Assembly: GCA_026413225.1 (NCBI GenBank)
Contig: CM048572.1
Span: forward strand, 248,001 to 312,000
Direction of reading: 5' to 3'
DNA length: 64,000 bases
Origin: Otis tarda
Lineage: Eukaryota; Chordata; Aves; Otidiformes; Otididae
Both the position numbers and the translations under genes were made by a program. Every line of letters begins with the position of its first letter. Within the stretch, counting starts at the first letter, position 1. The notes under the pieces were generated by a model. That model searched no databases and was not told the DNA's origin. It was given only the letters and a program-made list of their open reading frames with translations. Below are positions 10,616-23,600 of the stretch, in pieces.

Positions 10616-11183
10616 CAGCAATTCAAGCTCTTGCTGCCCCTCACCGGACTTTAATGCCGCACCTACACCACCAGAGACATTGGGGCTCAGGGCTTTCCAT
10701 GACGAACAGTTAATCGACGTTTACCATCAACTGCACAGAGTGCCCATTGAAAAATTACCCTAAATATCACGAACGTGGGACAATTGCTCCCACACCAAAA
10801 GTGCCAGCCCCTCAAGCTCTTGCTGCTCCTCAGCGGCCGTTGACGTCGCATCTACAGCACCACAGACATTGGGGCTCCAGGATTTCCCTGATGAACAGCG
10901 CTTCAATGTTTCCCGTCAACCGCACAGGGCCTCCCAAGGAAAAAATACCCTAAAAATCATGAATTTCAGACAATTGCTCCCACACCAAAAGTGCTAGCAA
11001 CTCAAGCTCTTGCTGCTCCTCACCGGTCGTTGCCACCGCATCTACAGCACCACAGACATTGGGGCTCCGGGCTTTTCATGACCGACAGAGCCTTGAAGTT
11101 TACCATGAAGTACAAAGGCCCGCCCTCTTACAAAATGCCCTAAAAATCACGAAAGTCGGACAATTGGTCCCACACCAAAAGTG
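10616..11183 (-). repeat. Satellite subfamily A, - orientation
   Basis: About three monomers in reverse orientation, between the truncated 5' side of ERV copy L and an inversion at 11,183/11,184. Private variants, such as a GGTCATGAAAAGCCCGGAGCC word and a GTAAGAGGGCGGGCC word on the reverse strand, match the + strand array around 3,240-3,820. The segment is therefore an inverted relative of that part of the left array. Confidence 0.9.
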
Positions 11184-14100
11184 ATTTTTTGGGGTTTTTT
11201 TTCAGTGAGCGCCCTGGTGCAGCTGGTGGTAAACGTCGAAGCCCTGTTCGTCAGGGAAAGCCCGGAGCCCAGTGTCTGTGCTGCTGTAGGTGGACTGCCA
11301 TTGGCCGCTGAGGAGCAGCAAGAGCAGTGTCTGGCCCTTTTGGTGTGGGAGCAATCGTTCATCATTCGTGATTTTTCGAGGTTTCTTTTCAGGGGGCGCC
11401 CAGGTGCAGATGGTGGTAAACGCCGAAGCCCTGTTCGTCAGGGAAAGCCCGGAGCCCCAATGTCTCTGGTGCTGTAGGTGCACTGCGAATGGCCGCTGAG
11501 GAGCAGCAAGAGCTGAGTGGCTGGCGCTTTGGTGTGGGAGCAATGGTCTGACGTTCCTGATTTTGTGGTTTTTTTTCAGTGGGCGCCCAGGTGCAGCTGG
11601 TGGTAAACGTCGAAGCCCTGTTTGTCAGGGAAAGCCTGGAGCCCCAATGTCTGTGCTGCTGTAGGTGCACTGCCAATGGACCCTGAGGAGCAGCAGGAGC
11701 TTGAGTGGCTGGCACTTTTGGTGTGGGAGCAATCGTCCGACGTTCCTGATTTTTCGGGGTTTTTTTCAGGGGCCATCCACCTGCAGCTGGTGGTAAACGT
11801 CGAAGCCCTGTTCGTCAGGGAAAGCCCGGAGCCCCAATGTCTGTGCTGCTGTAGGTGCACTGCCAATGGCAGCTGAGGAGCAGCAAGAGCTTGAGTGGCT
11901 GGCACTTTTGGTTTGGGAGCCATGGTCGGACGTTCGTGATTTTTCGGGGTTTTTTTTTCTGTGGGCGCCCATGTGCATCTTGTGGTAAACGTCGAAGCCC
12001 TGTTCGTCAGGGAATGCCTGGAGCCCTAATGTCTGTGCTGCTGTAGGTGCACTGCCAATGGCCGCTGAGGAGCAGCAAGAGCTTGAGTGGCTGGCACTTT
12101 TGGTGTGGGAGCAATGGTCCGACGTTCGTGATTTTACGGGGTTTTTTTTTCAGGGGCCGTCTACCTGCAGCTGGTGGTAAATGTCGAGTCCCTGTTCGTC
12201 AGGGAAAGCCTGGAGCCCCAATGTCTGTTCTGCTGTAGGTGCGCTGCCAATGACCACTGAGGAGCAGCAAGGGCTTGAGTGGCTGGCACTTTTGGTGTGG
12301 GAGCAATGGTTTGACGTTCGTGATTTTTCGGGGTTTTTTTTCAGGGGGCGCCCTTGTGCAGCTGGTGGTAAACCTCGAAGCCCTGTTCGTCAGGGAAAGC
12401 CCGGAGCACCAATGCCTGTGCTGCTGTAGGTGTGCTGCCAATGGCCGCTGAGGAGCACCAAGAGCTTGAGTGGCTGGCACTTTTGGTGTGGGAGCAATCA
12501 TCCGACGTTCGTGATTTTTCGGGGTTTTTTTTTCAGGGGCCGTCAACCTGCAGCTGGTAGTAAATGTCGAAGTCCTGTTCGTCAGAGAAAGCCCGGAGCT
12601 ACAGTGTCTGTGCTGCTGTAGGTGCGCTGCCAATGGCCGCTGAGGAGCAGCAAGAGCTTGAGTGGCTGGCACTTTTGGTGTGGGAGCAATCGTGCAACGT
12701 TCCTGATTTTTTGGGGTTTTTTTTCAGGGGGGGCCCTGGTGTAGCTGGTTGTAAATGTCGATGTCCTGTTCGTCAGAGAAAGCCCGGAGCCCCAATGTCT
12801 GCGGTGCTGTAGGTGCGCTGCCAATAGCCGCTGAGGAGCAGCAAGAGCTTGAGTGGCTGGCACTTTTGGTGTGGGAGCAATGGTCCGACGTTCGTGATTT
12901 TTCGGGGTTTTTTTTCAGGGGGTGCCCATGTGAAGCTGGTGGTAAACGTCGAAGCCCTGTACGTCAGGGAAAGCACGGAGCACCAATATCTGTGCTGCTG
13001 TAGGTGCACTGCCAATGGCCGCTGAGGAGCAGCACGAGCTTGAGTGGCTGACACTTTTGGTGTGGGAGCAATCGTCCAACCTTCGTGATTTTTCTGGTTT
13101 TCTTTTTAAGGGGGCGCCCACGTGTAGATGGTGGTAAACGTCCAAGCCCTGTTTGTCAGAGAAAGCCCGGAGCCCCAATGTCTGTGCTGCTGTAGGTGCG
13201 CTGCCAATGGCCACTGAGGAGCAGCAAGAGCTTGAGTGTCTGGCACTTTTGGTGTGGGAGCAATGGTCTCACGTTCGTGATTTTTTGGGGTTTTTTTTAA
13301 GGGGTTCCCACGTGTAGATGGTGGTGAACCTCGAAGCCCTGTTCGTCAGAGAAAGCCCGGAGCTCCAATGTCTGTGGTGCTGTAGGTGGACTGCCAATGG
13401 CCGCTGAGGAGCAGCAAGAGCTTGAGTGGCTGGCCCTTTTGGTGTGGGAGCAATCGTCCGACGTCCGTGATTTTTCGGGTTTTTTTTTTTAAGGGGTCGC
13501 CCACGTGCTGCTGCTGTTAAACCTCTAAGCCCTCTTCGTCAGGGAAAGCCCAGAGCCCCAATGCCTGTCCTGCTGTAGGTGCACTGCCAATGGCCGCTGA
13601 GGAGCAGCAAGAGCTCGAGTGGCTGGCACTTTGGTGTGGGAGCAATCGTCCGACATTTGTGATTTTTCGGGGTTTTATTTTCAGGGGCCGTCAACCTGCA
13701 GCTGGTGGTAAATGTTGAAGTCCTGTTCGCCAGAGAAAGCCCGGAGCCCCAGTGTCTGTTCTGCTGTAGGTGCGCTGCCAATGGCCACTGAGGAGCAGCA
13801 AGAGCTTGAGTGGCTGGCACTTTTGGTGTGGGAGCAATGGTCCAACGTTCGTGATTTTTCGGGGTTTTTTTTTCAGGGGCCATCAACCCCCAGCTGGTGG
13901 TAAATGTCGAAGTCCTGTTCGTCAGAGAAAGCCCTGAGCCCGAATATCTGTGGTGCTGTAGGTGCGCTGACAATGGCCGCTGAGGAGCAGCAAGAGCTTG
14001 AGTGGCTGACACTTTTGGTGTGGGAGCAATCGTCCGATGGTCGGGATTTTTCAGTTTTTTTTTTTTTAAGGGGCGCACACGTTTAGACGGTGCTAAACGT

Positions 14101-15577
14101 CGAAGCCCTGTTCGTCAGGGAAAGCCTTGTGCCCCAACGTCTGTGCTGCTGTAGGTGCACTGCCAATGGCCACTGAGGAGCAGCAAGAGCTTGAGTGGCT
14201 GCCACTTTTGGTATTGGAGCAATGGTTTGACGTTCGTGATTTTTTGGGTTTTATTTTCTGCAGGTGCCCTGGTGCAGCTGGTGGTAAACGTCGAAGCCCT
14301 GTTCGTCAGGGAAAGCCCGGAGCCCCAATGTCTGTGGTGCTGGAGGTGCGCTGCCAATGTCCGCTGAGGAGCAGCAGGAGCTTCAGTGGCTGGCACTTTT
14401 GGTGTGGGATCAATGGTCCGACATTCGTGATTTTTCGGGTTTTATTTTCAGGGAGCGCCCACGTGCAGATGGTGGTAAACGTCGAAGCCCTGTTCGTCAG
14501 GGAAAGCCCGGAGCCCCAATGTCTGTGGTGCGGTAGGTGTCCTGCCAATGCCCGCTGAGGAGCAGCAAGAGCTTGAGTGGCTGGCACTTTTGGTGTAGGA
14601 GCAATCGTCCGACGTTCGTGATTTTTAGGGGTTTTTCTTCAGTGGGCGCCCAGGTGCAGCTGGTGGTAAACATCAAAGCCCTGTTCGTCAGGGAAAGCCT
14701 GGAGCCCCAATGTCTGTGCTGCTGTAGGCGCGCTGCCAATGGCTGCTGAGGAGCAGCAAGAGCTCGAGTGGCTGGCACTTTTGGTGTGGGAGCAATGGTC
14801 CGACGTTCGTGATTTTTTGGGTTTTTTTTTTCTGTGGGCGTCCATGTGCGTCTTGTGGTAAACGTCGAAGCCCTGTTCGTCAGGGAAAGTCCGGAGCCCC
14901 AATGTCTCTGGTGCTGTAGGTGCACTGCCAATGGCCCCTGAGGAGCAGCAAGAGCTTGAGTGGCTGGCACTTTTGGTGTGGGAGCAATCGCCTGACGTTC
15001 CTGATTTTTTGTGGTTTTTTTTCAGTGAGCGCCCAGGTGCAGCTGGTGGTAAACGTCGAAGCCCTGTTTGTCAGGGAAAGACCGGAGCCCCAATGTCTGT
15101 GCTGCTGTAGGTGCGCTGCCAATGGCCCCTGAGGAGCAGCAAGACCTCGAGTGGCTGGCACTTTTGGTGTGGGAGCAATGCTCCGACGTTGGTGATTTTT
15201 CGGGTTTTTTTTTAAGGCGTCGCCCACGTGCAGCTGCTGGTAAACCTCTAAGCCCTGTTTGTCAGGGAAAGACCGGAGCCCCAATGTCTGTGCTGCTGTA
15301 GGTGCGCTGCCAATGGCCCCTGAGGAGCAGCAAGACCTCGAGTGGCTGGCACTTTTGGTGTGGGAGCAATGCTCCGACGTTCGTGATTTTTTGGGGTTTT
15401 TCTTCAGGGGGCGCCCACGTGCAGCTGGTGGTAAACGTCGAAGTCCTCTTCTTCAGGGAAAGCGTGGATCCCTAATGTATGTGCTGCTGTAGATGTGCTG
15501 CCAATGGCCGCTGAGGAGCAGCAAGAGCTTGAGTGGCTGGCACTTCTGGTGTGGGAGCAATGGTCAGACGTTCGTGA

Positions 15578-15598
15578 TTTTTTTTTTTTTTTTTTTTT
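15578..15598 (+). repeat. 21-base T homopolymer inside a monomer
   Basis: The usual 6-10 base T-run of the monomer is expanded to 21 T and replaces the adjacent CGGGG block. Confidence 0.9.
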
Positions 15599-16829
15599 CA
15601 GTGGGCGCCCACGTGTAGCTGGTGGTAAACGTCGAAGCCCTGTTCGTCAGGGAAAGCCTGGAGCCCCAATGTCTGTGCTACTGTAGGTGCGCTGCCAATG
15701 GCCGCTGAGGAGCAGCAAGAGCTTGAGTGGCTGGCACTTCTGGTGTGGGAGCAATCATCCGACGTTCGTGACTTTTAGGGTTTTTTTTTAGGGGGCGCCT
15801 ACGTGCAGCTGGTGGTAAACGTCGAAGCCCTGTTCGCCAGGGAAAGCCCTGAGCCCCAATGTCTGTGGTGCTGTAGGTGCGCTGCCAATGGCCGCTGAGG
15901 AGCAGCAAGAGCTTGAGTGGCTGGCACTTCTGGTGTGGGAGCAATGGTCCGACGTTCGTGATTTTTCGGGGTTTTTTTTTTGGGGGCACACTGGTTCAGC
16001 TGGTGGTAAAGGTCTAAGCCCTGTTCGTGAGGGAAATCCTGGAGCCCCAATCTCTGTGCTGCTGTAGGTGCACTGCCAATGGCCGCTGAGGAGCAGCAAG
16101 AGCTTGAGTGGCTGGCACTTCTGGTGTGGGAGCAATGGTCCGACGTCCGTGATGTTTCGCAGTTTTTTTTCAATGGGCGCCCAGGTTCAGCTGGTGTTAA
16201 ACGTTGAAGCCCTGTTCGTCAGGGAAGGCCCGAAGCCCCAATGTCTGTGGTGCTTTAGGTGCGCTGCCAATGGGCGCTGAGGAGCAGCAAGAGCTTGAGT
16301 GGCTGGCACTTCTGGTGTGGGATCAATGGTCCGACGTTCGTTATTTTTCGGGGTTTTTTTCCACGGGCCATCCACCTGCAGCTGGTGGTAAATGTCGAAG
16401 CCCTGTTCGTCAGAGAAAGCCCGGAGCCCCAATGTCTGTGGTGCTGTAGGTGCACTGCCAAGGTCCACTGAGGAGCAGCAAGAGCTTGAGTGGCTGGCAC
16501 TTTTGGTGTGGGAGCAATGGTCCGACGTTCGTGATTTTTCGGGTTTTATTTTCAAGGGGGGCCCAAGTGAGGCTGGTGGTAGATGTCGAAGCCCTGTTCG
16601 TCAGAGGAAGACCGGAGCCCCAATGTCTGTGCTGCTGTAGGTGCGCTGCCAATGGCCGCTGAGGAGCAGCAAGAGCTTGAGTGGCTGGCACTTCTGGTGT
16701 GGGAGCAATCATCCGACGTTCGTGACTTTTAGGGTTTTTTTTTTAGGGGGCGCCCACGTGCAGCTGGTGGTAAACGTCGAAGCCCTGTTCGTCAGGGAAA
16801 GACCAGAGCCCCAATGTCTCTGGTGCTGT

Positions 16830-19800
16830 AGGTGCACTGCCAATGGCCCCTGAGGAGCAGCAAGAGCTTGAGTGGCTGGCACTTTTGGTGTTGGAGTAAT
16901 GCTCCGACTTTCGTGATTTTTCTGGTTTTTTTTTCAATGGGCGCCCACGTGCAGCTGGTGGCAAACGTCGAAGCCCTTTTCGTCAGGGAAAGCCCGGAGC
17001 CCCAATGTCTGTGCTGCTGTAGGTGCGCTGCCAATGGCCGCTGAGGAGCAGCAAGAGCTTGAGTGGCTGGCACTTCTGGTGTGGGAGCAATGGTCCGACG
17101 TTCGTGATTTTTTAGGGTTTTTTTCCAGGGGCCGTCCACCTGCAGCTGGTGGTAAACTTCGAAGCTCTGTTTGTCAGGGAAAGCCCGGAGCCCCAATGTC
17201 TGTGGTGCTGTAGGTGCATTGCCAAGGTTCGCTGAGGAGCATCAAGAGCTTGAGTGGCTGGCACTTTTGGTGTGGGAGTAATCGTCCTACGTTCGTGATT
17301 TATCGGGGTTTCTTTTCAGGGAGCACCCCGGTGCAGATGGTGGTAAACGTCGAAGCCCTGCTCGTCAGGGAAAGCCCGGAGCCCCAATGCCTGTGTTGCT
17401 GTAGGTGTGCTGCCAATGGCCTCTGTGGAGCAGCAAGAGCTTGAGTGGCTGGCACTTTTGGTGTGGGAGCAATGGTCCGACGTTCATGATTTTTCGGGGT
17501 TTTTTTTCACGGGGCGCCCACGTGCAGCTGGTGGTAAACGTCGAAGCCCTGTTCGTCAGGGAAAGCACTGAGCCCCAATGTCTGTGGTGCTGTAGGTGCG
17601 CTGCCATGGCCGCTGAGGAGCAGCAAGAGCTTGAGTGTCTGGCACTTTTGGTGTGGGAGCAATCGTCCGACGTTCGTGAATTTTTGGTTATTTTTTTCAG
17701 GGAGCACCCAGTTGCAGCTGGTGGTAAACGTCGAAGCCCTATTCGTAAGGGAAAGACTGGATCCCCAATGTCTGTGGTGCTGTAGGTGCGCTGCCAATGG
17801 CCACTGAGGAGCAGCAAGATCTTGAGTGGCTGGCACTTTTGGTGTGGGAGCAATGGTCCGACGTTCGTGATTTTTGGGGGTTTTTTTCCAGGGGCCGTCC
17901 ACCTGCAGCTGGTGGTAAACGTCGCAGCCCTATTCGTCAAGGAAAGCCCAGAGACCCAATGTCTGTGCTGCTGTAGGTGCACTGAAAATGGCCGCTGAGG
18001 AGTAGCAAGAGCTTGAGTGTCTGGCACTTTTGGTGTTGGAGTAATGGTCCGACGTTCGTGATTTTTCGGGGTTTTTTTCATGGGCGCCCATGTGCAGCTG
18101 GTGGTAAACGTCGAAACCCTGTTCGTTAGGGAAAGCCCGGAGCCCAAATGCCTGTGGTGCTGTAGGTGTGCTGCCAATGGCCTCTGTGGAGCAGCAAGAG
18201 CTGGAGTGTCTGGCACTTTTGATGTGGGAGCAATGGTCCGACGTTCGTGATTTCTCGGGTTTTTTTTTTTTAAGGGGGCGCCCTGGTGCAGCTGGTGGTA
18301 AACGTCGAAGCTCTGTTCGTCAGGGAAAGCCCGGAGCCCCAATGTCTGTGGTGCTCTAGGTGTGCTGCCAATGGCCGCTGAGGAGCAGCAAGAGCTTGTG
18401 TGGCTGGCACTTCTGGTGTGGGAGCAATGGTCCGACGTTCGTGATTTTTCGGGGTTTTTTTTCAGGGGGCGCCCAGGACCAGCTGGTGGTAAATGTCGAA
18501 GCCCTGTTCGTCAGAGAAAGCCCGGATCCCCAATGTCTGTGCTGCTGTAGGTGCGCAGCCAAATGCCGCTGAGGAGCAGCAAGAGCTTGAGTGGCTGGCA
18601 CTTTTGGTGTGTGAGGAATCATCCGACGTTCGTGATTTTTCTGGGTTTTCCTTTCAGGGAGCGCCCAAGTGCAGCTGGTGGTAAATGTCGAAACCCTGTT
18701 CATCAGGGAAAGCCTGGAGCCCCAATGTCTGTGGTGCTGTAGGTGCACTGCCAATGGCCGCTGAGGAGCAGTAAGAGCTTTAGTGGCTGTCACTTTTGGT
18801 GTTGGAGTAATGCTCCGACTTTCGTGATTTTTCTGGTTTTTTTTTCAATGGGCGCCCACGTGCAGCTGCTGGCAAACGTCGAAGCCCTTTTCGTCAGGGA
18901 AAGCCCGGAGCCCCAATGTCTGTGCTGCTGTAGGTGCGCTGCCAATGGCCGCTGAGGAGCAGCAAGAGCTTGAGTGGCTGGCACTTCTGGTGTGGGAGCA
19001 ATGGTCCGACGTTCGTGATTTTTCGGGGTTTTTTATCAGGGGGCGCCCAGGAGCAGCTGGTGGTAAACGTCGAAGCCCTGTTCGTCAGGGAAAGCCCGGA
19101 GCCCCAATGTCTGTGCTGCTGTATTTGCGCTGCCAATGGCCGCTGAGGAGCAGCAAGAGCTTGAGTGGCTGGCACTTTTGGTGGGTTGCAATGGTCCGAC
19201 GTTCGTGATTTTTTAGGGTTTTTTTCCAGGGGCCGTCCACCTGCAGCTGGTGGTAAACTTCGAAGCCCTGTTTGTCAGGGAAAGCCCGGAGCACCAATGT
19301 CTGTGGTGCTGTAGGTGCATTGCCAAGGTCCGCTGAGGAGCAGCAAGAGCTTGAGTGGCTGGCACTTTTGGTGTGGGAGTAATCGTCCGACGTTCGTGAT
19401 TTATCGGGGTTTCTTTTCAGGGAGCACCCCGGTGCAGATGGTGGTAAACGTCGAAGCCCTGCTCGTCAGGGAAAGCCCGGAGCCCCAATGCCTGTGTTGC
19501 TGTAGGTGTGCTGCCAATGGCCTCTGTGGAGCAGCAAGAGCTTGAGTGGCTGGCACTTTTGGTGTGGGAGCAATGGTCCGACGTTCATGATTTTTCGGGG
19601 TTTTTTTTCACGGGGCGCCCACGTGCAGCTGGTGGTAAACGTCGAAGCCCTGTTCGTCAGGGAAAGCACTGAGCCCCAATGTCTGTGGTGCTGTAGGTGC
19701 GCTGCCATGGCCGCTGAGGAGCAGCAAGAGCCTGAGTGGCTGGCACTTTTGGTGTGGGAGCAATGGTCCGACGTTCGTGATTTTTTGGGGTTTTTTTCCA

Positions 19801-20650
19801 GGGGCCGTCCACCTGCAGCTGGTGGTAAACGTCGAAGCCCTATTCGTCAAGGAAAGCCCAGAGACCCAATGTCTGTGCTGCTGTAGGTGCACTGAAAATG
19901 GCCGCTGAGGAGTAGCAAGAGCTTGAGTGTCTGGCACTTTTGGTGTTGGAGTAATGGTCCGACGTTCGTGATTTTTCGGGGTTTTTTTTCATGGGCGCCC
20001 ATGTGCAGCTGGTGGTAAACGTCGAAACCCTGTTCGTTAGGGAAAGCCCGGAGCCCAAATGCCTGTGGTGCTGTAGGTGTGCTGCCAATGGCCTCTGTGG
20101 AGCAGCAAGAGCTGGAGTGTCTGGCACTTTTGATGTGGGAGCAATGGTCCGACGTTCGTGATTTTTCGGGTTTTTTTTTTAAGGGGGCGCCCTGGTGCAG
20201 CTGGTGGTAAACGTCGAAGCTCTGTTCGTCAGGGAAAGCCCGGAGCCCCAATGTCTGTGGTGCTCTAGGTGTGCTGCCAATGGCCGCTGAGGAGCAGCAA
20301 GAGCTTGTGTGGCTGGCACTTCTGGTGTGGGAGCAATGGTCCGACGTTCGTGATTTTTTGGGGTTTTTTTTCAGGGGGCGCCCAGGAGCAGCTGGTGGTA
20401 AATGTCGAAGCCCTGTTCGTCAGAGAAAGCCCGGATCCCCAATGTCTGTGCTGCTGTAGGTGCGCAGCCAATGGTCGCTGAGGAGCAGCAAGAGCTTGAG
20501 TGGCTGGCACTTTTGGTGTAGGAGCAATCGTCCGATGTTCGTGATTTTTTGGGGTTTTTTATCAGGGGGCGCCCAGGAGCAGCTGGTGGTAAATGTCGAA
20601 GCCCTGTTCGTCAGGGAATGCCCGGAGCCCCAGTGTCTGTGCTGCTGTAT
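16830..20650 (+). repeat. Tandemly duplicated 10-monomer higher-order unit (~1.91 kb)
   Basis: Two adjacent blocks, about 16,830-18,740 and 18,741-20,650, share the same order of variant monomers. Examples are the GGAGCACCCCGGTGCAGATGG monomer at 17,320 and 19,420, the CACGGGGCGCCCACG monomer at 17,510 and 19,610, and the AAGGAAAGCCCAGAGACCC monomer at 17,940 and 19,850. The offset is 1,911 at the left edge, 2,101 in the middle and 1,909-1,910 further on, so the second block gained one monomer and later lost one. A looser third copy follows (for example 21,520). Confidence 0.85.
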
Positions 20651-23600
20651 TTGCGCTGCCAATGGGCGCTGAGGAGCAGCAAGAGCTTAAGTGGCTGGCC
20701 CTTTTAGTGAGTAGCAATGGTCCGACGTTCGTGATTTTTCGGGGTTCTTTTCCAGGGGCCGTCCACCTGCAGCTGGTGCTAAACGTCGAAGCCCTGTTCG
20801 TCAGAGAAAGCCCGGAGCCCCAATGTCTGTGCTGCTGTAGGTGCGCTGCCAATGGCCGCTGAGGAGCAGCAAGAGCTTGAGTGGCTGGCACTTCTGGTGT
20901 GGGAGCAATGGTCCGACGTTCGTGATTTTTCGGGGTTTTTTTTCAGGGGGCGCCCAGGAGCAGCTGGTGGTAAATGTCGAAGCCCTGTTCGTCAGAGAAA
21001 GCCCGGAGCCCCAATGTCTGTGGTGCTGTAGGTGCGCTGTCAATGGCCGCTGTGGAGCAGCAAGAGCTTGAGTGGCTGGCACTTTTGGTGTGGGAGCAAT
21101 CATCCGACGTTCGTGATTTTTCTGGGTTTTTTTTCAGGGGGCCCTGGTGCAGCTGGTGGTAAACATCTAAGCCCTGTTCGTCAGGGAATGCCCAGAGCCC
21201 CAATGTCTGTGCTGCTGTAGGTGCACTGCTAATGGCCACTGAGGAGCATCAAGAGCTTGAGTGGCTGGCACTTTTGGTGTGGGAGCAATGGTCCGACGTT
21301 CGTGATTTTTTGGGGTTTTTTTCCAGGGGCCGTCCACCTGCAGCTGGTGGTAAACGTCGAAGCCCTGTTCGTCAGGGAAAGCCCGGAGCCCCAAAGTCTG
21401 TGGTGCTGTAGGTGCACTGCCAAGGTCCGCTGAGGAGCAGCAAGAGCTTGAGTGGCTGGCACTTTTGGTGTGGGAGTAATCGTCCGACGTTCGTGATTTT
21501 TCGGTGTTTCTTTTCAGGGAGCACCCTGGTGCAGATGGTGGTAAACGTCGAAGCCCTGTTCGTCAGGGAAAGCCCGGAGCCCCAATGTCTCTGGTGCTGC
21601 AGGTGCGCTGCCAATGGCCTTTGTGGAGCAGCAAGAGCTTGAGTGGCTAGCACATTTGGTGTGGGAGCAATGGTCCGACGTTCATGATTTTTGGGGGTTT
21701 TTTTTTCAGTGGGTGCCCAGGTGCAGCTGGTGGTAAACGTCGAAGCCCTGTTCGTCAGGGAAAGCCTTGAGCCCCAATGTCTCTGGTAGAGTAGGTGGAC
21801 TGCCAATGGCCGCTGAGGAGCAGCAAGAGCTTGAGTGGCTGGCACTTTTGGTGTGGGAGCAATCGTCCGACGTTCCTGATATTCAGGGTTTTTTTTTCAG
21901 TGGGCGCGCATGTACTGCTGGTGGTAAACGTAGAAGCCCTTATCTTCAGAGAAAGCCCGGAGCCCCAATGTCTGTGGTGCTGTAGGTGCGCTGCCAATGG
22001 CCGCTGAGGAGCAAAAAGAGCTTGAGTGGCTGGCACTTTTGGTGTGGGAGCAATGGTCCGACGTTCGTGATTTTTCAGGGTTTTTTTTCAGGGGGCGCCC
22101 AGGTGCAGCTGGTTGTAAATGTCGAAGCCCTATTCGTCAAGGAAAGCCCGCAGCCCCAATGTCTGTGCTGCTGTAGGTTCGCTGCCAATAGCCCCTGAGG
22201 AGCAGCAAGAGCTTGAGTGGCCGGCAATTTTGGTGTGGGAGCAATCTTCCGACGTTCGTGATTTTTTGGGTTTTTTTTAAGGGGGCGCCGAACTGCAGCT
22301 GGTGGCAAACGTCGAAGCCCTGTTCGTCAGGGAAAGCCCGGTGAACCAATGTCTGTGCTGCAGTTGATGCGCTGCCAATGGCCGCTGTGGAGCAGCAAGA
22401 GCTTGAGTGGCTGGCCCTTTTGGTGTGGGAGCAATCGACCGACGTTCGTGATTTTTCGGGGATTTTTTCAGGGGGCGCCCAGGTGCAGCTGTTGGTAAAC
22501 GTCGAAGCCCTGTTCGTCAGGGAAAGCCCGGAGCCCCAATGTCTGTGCTGATGTAGGTACGCTGCGAATGGCGGCTGTGAAGCAGCAAGAGCTTGAGTGG
22601 CTGGCACTTTTGGTGTGGGAGCAATGGTCCGACGTTTGTGATTTTTCGGGGTTTTTTTGCGTGGGCGCCCACGTGCAGCTGGTGGTAAATGTCAAAGCCC
22701 TGTTCGTCAGAGAAAGCCCTGAGCCCAAATGTCTGTGCTGCTGTGGGTGCGCTGCCAATGGCCGCTGAGGAGCAGCAAGAGCTCGAGTGGCTGGCACTTT
22801 TGTTGTAGGAGCAATGGTTCGACGTTCGTGATATTTCGGGTATTTTTTTCAGGGGGCAACCACGTGCAGCTGGTGGTAAACGTCGAAGCCCTGTTCGTCA
22901 GGGAAAGCCTGGAGCCCCAATGTCTGTGCTGCTGTAGGTTTGCTGCCAATAGCCCCTGAGGAGCAGCAAGAGCTTGAGTGGCTGACACTTTTGGTGCTGG
23001 AGTAATGGTCTGACGTTTGTGATTTTTCAGGGTTATTTTTCATGGGCACCCACGTGCAGCTGGTGGTATAAGTCGAAGCCCTGTTCATCAGGGAAAGCCC
23101 GGAGCCCAATATCTCTGGTGCTGTAGGTGCGCTGCCAATGGCCGCTGACGAGCAGCAAGAGCTTGAGTGCCTGGCACTTTTGGTGTGGGAGCAATCGTCC
23201 GACGTTCGTGATTTTTCGGGGTTTTTTTTTAGTTGGTGCACCAGTGCAGCTGGTTGTAAACGTCGAAGCCCTGTTCATCAGGGAAAGCCTGGAGCCCCAA
23301 TGTCTGTGGTGCTGTCGGTGCGCTGCCAATGGCCGCTGAGGAGCAGCAAGAGCTTGAGTGGCTGGCACTTTTGGTGTGGGAGCAATGGTCCGACGTTCGT
23401 GATTTCTCGGGGTTTTTTTCACGTGGGCGCCCATGTGCAGCTAGTGGTAAATGTCAAAGCCCTGATCGTCAGTGAAATCCATGAGCCCCAATGTCTGTGC
23501 TGCTGTAGGTGCGCTGCCAATGGCCGCTGAGGAACAGCAAGAGCTTGAGTGGCTGGCACTTTTGGTGTGGGAGCAATCATTGAACATTCGTGATTTTTCG

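Noticed and set aside
11920..11960. CENP-B-box-like word in the monomer (TTCG, then CGGGG)
   Set aside because: The spacing between TTCG and CGGG is 8 rather than 7, and the required central A is T. The box is known as a mammalian CENP-B site and I know of no bird CENP-B, so the resemblance is likely chance.
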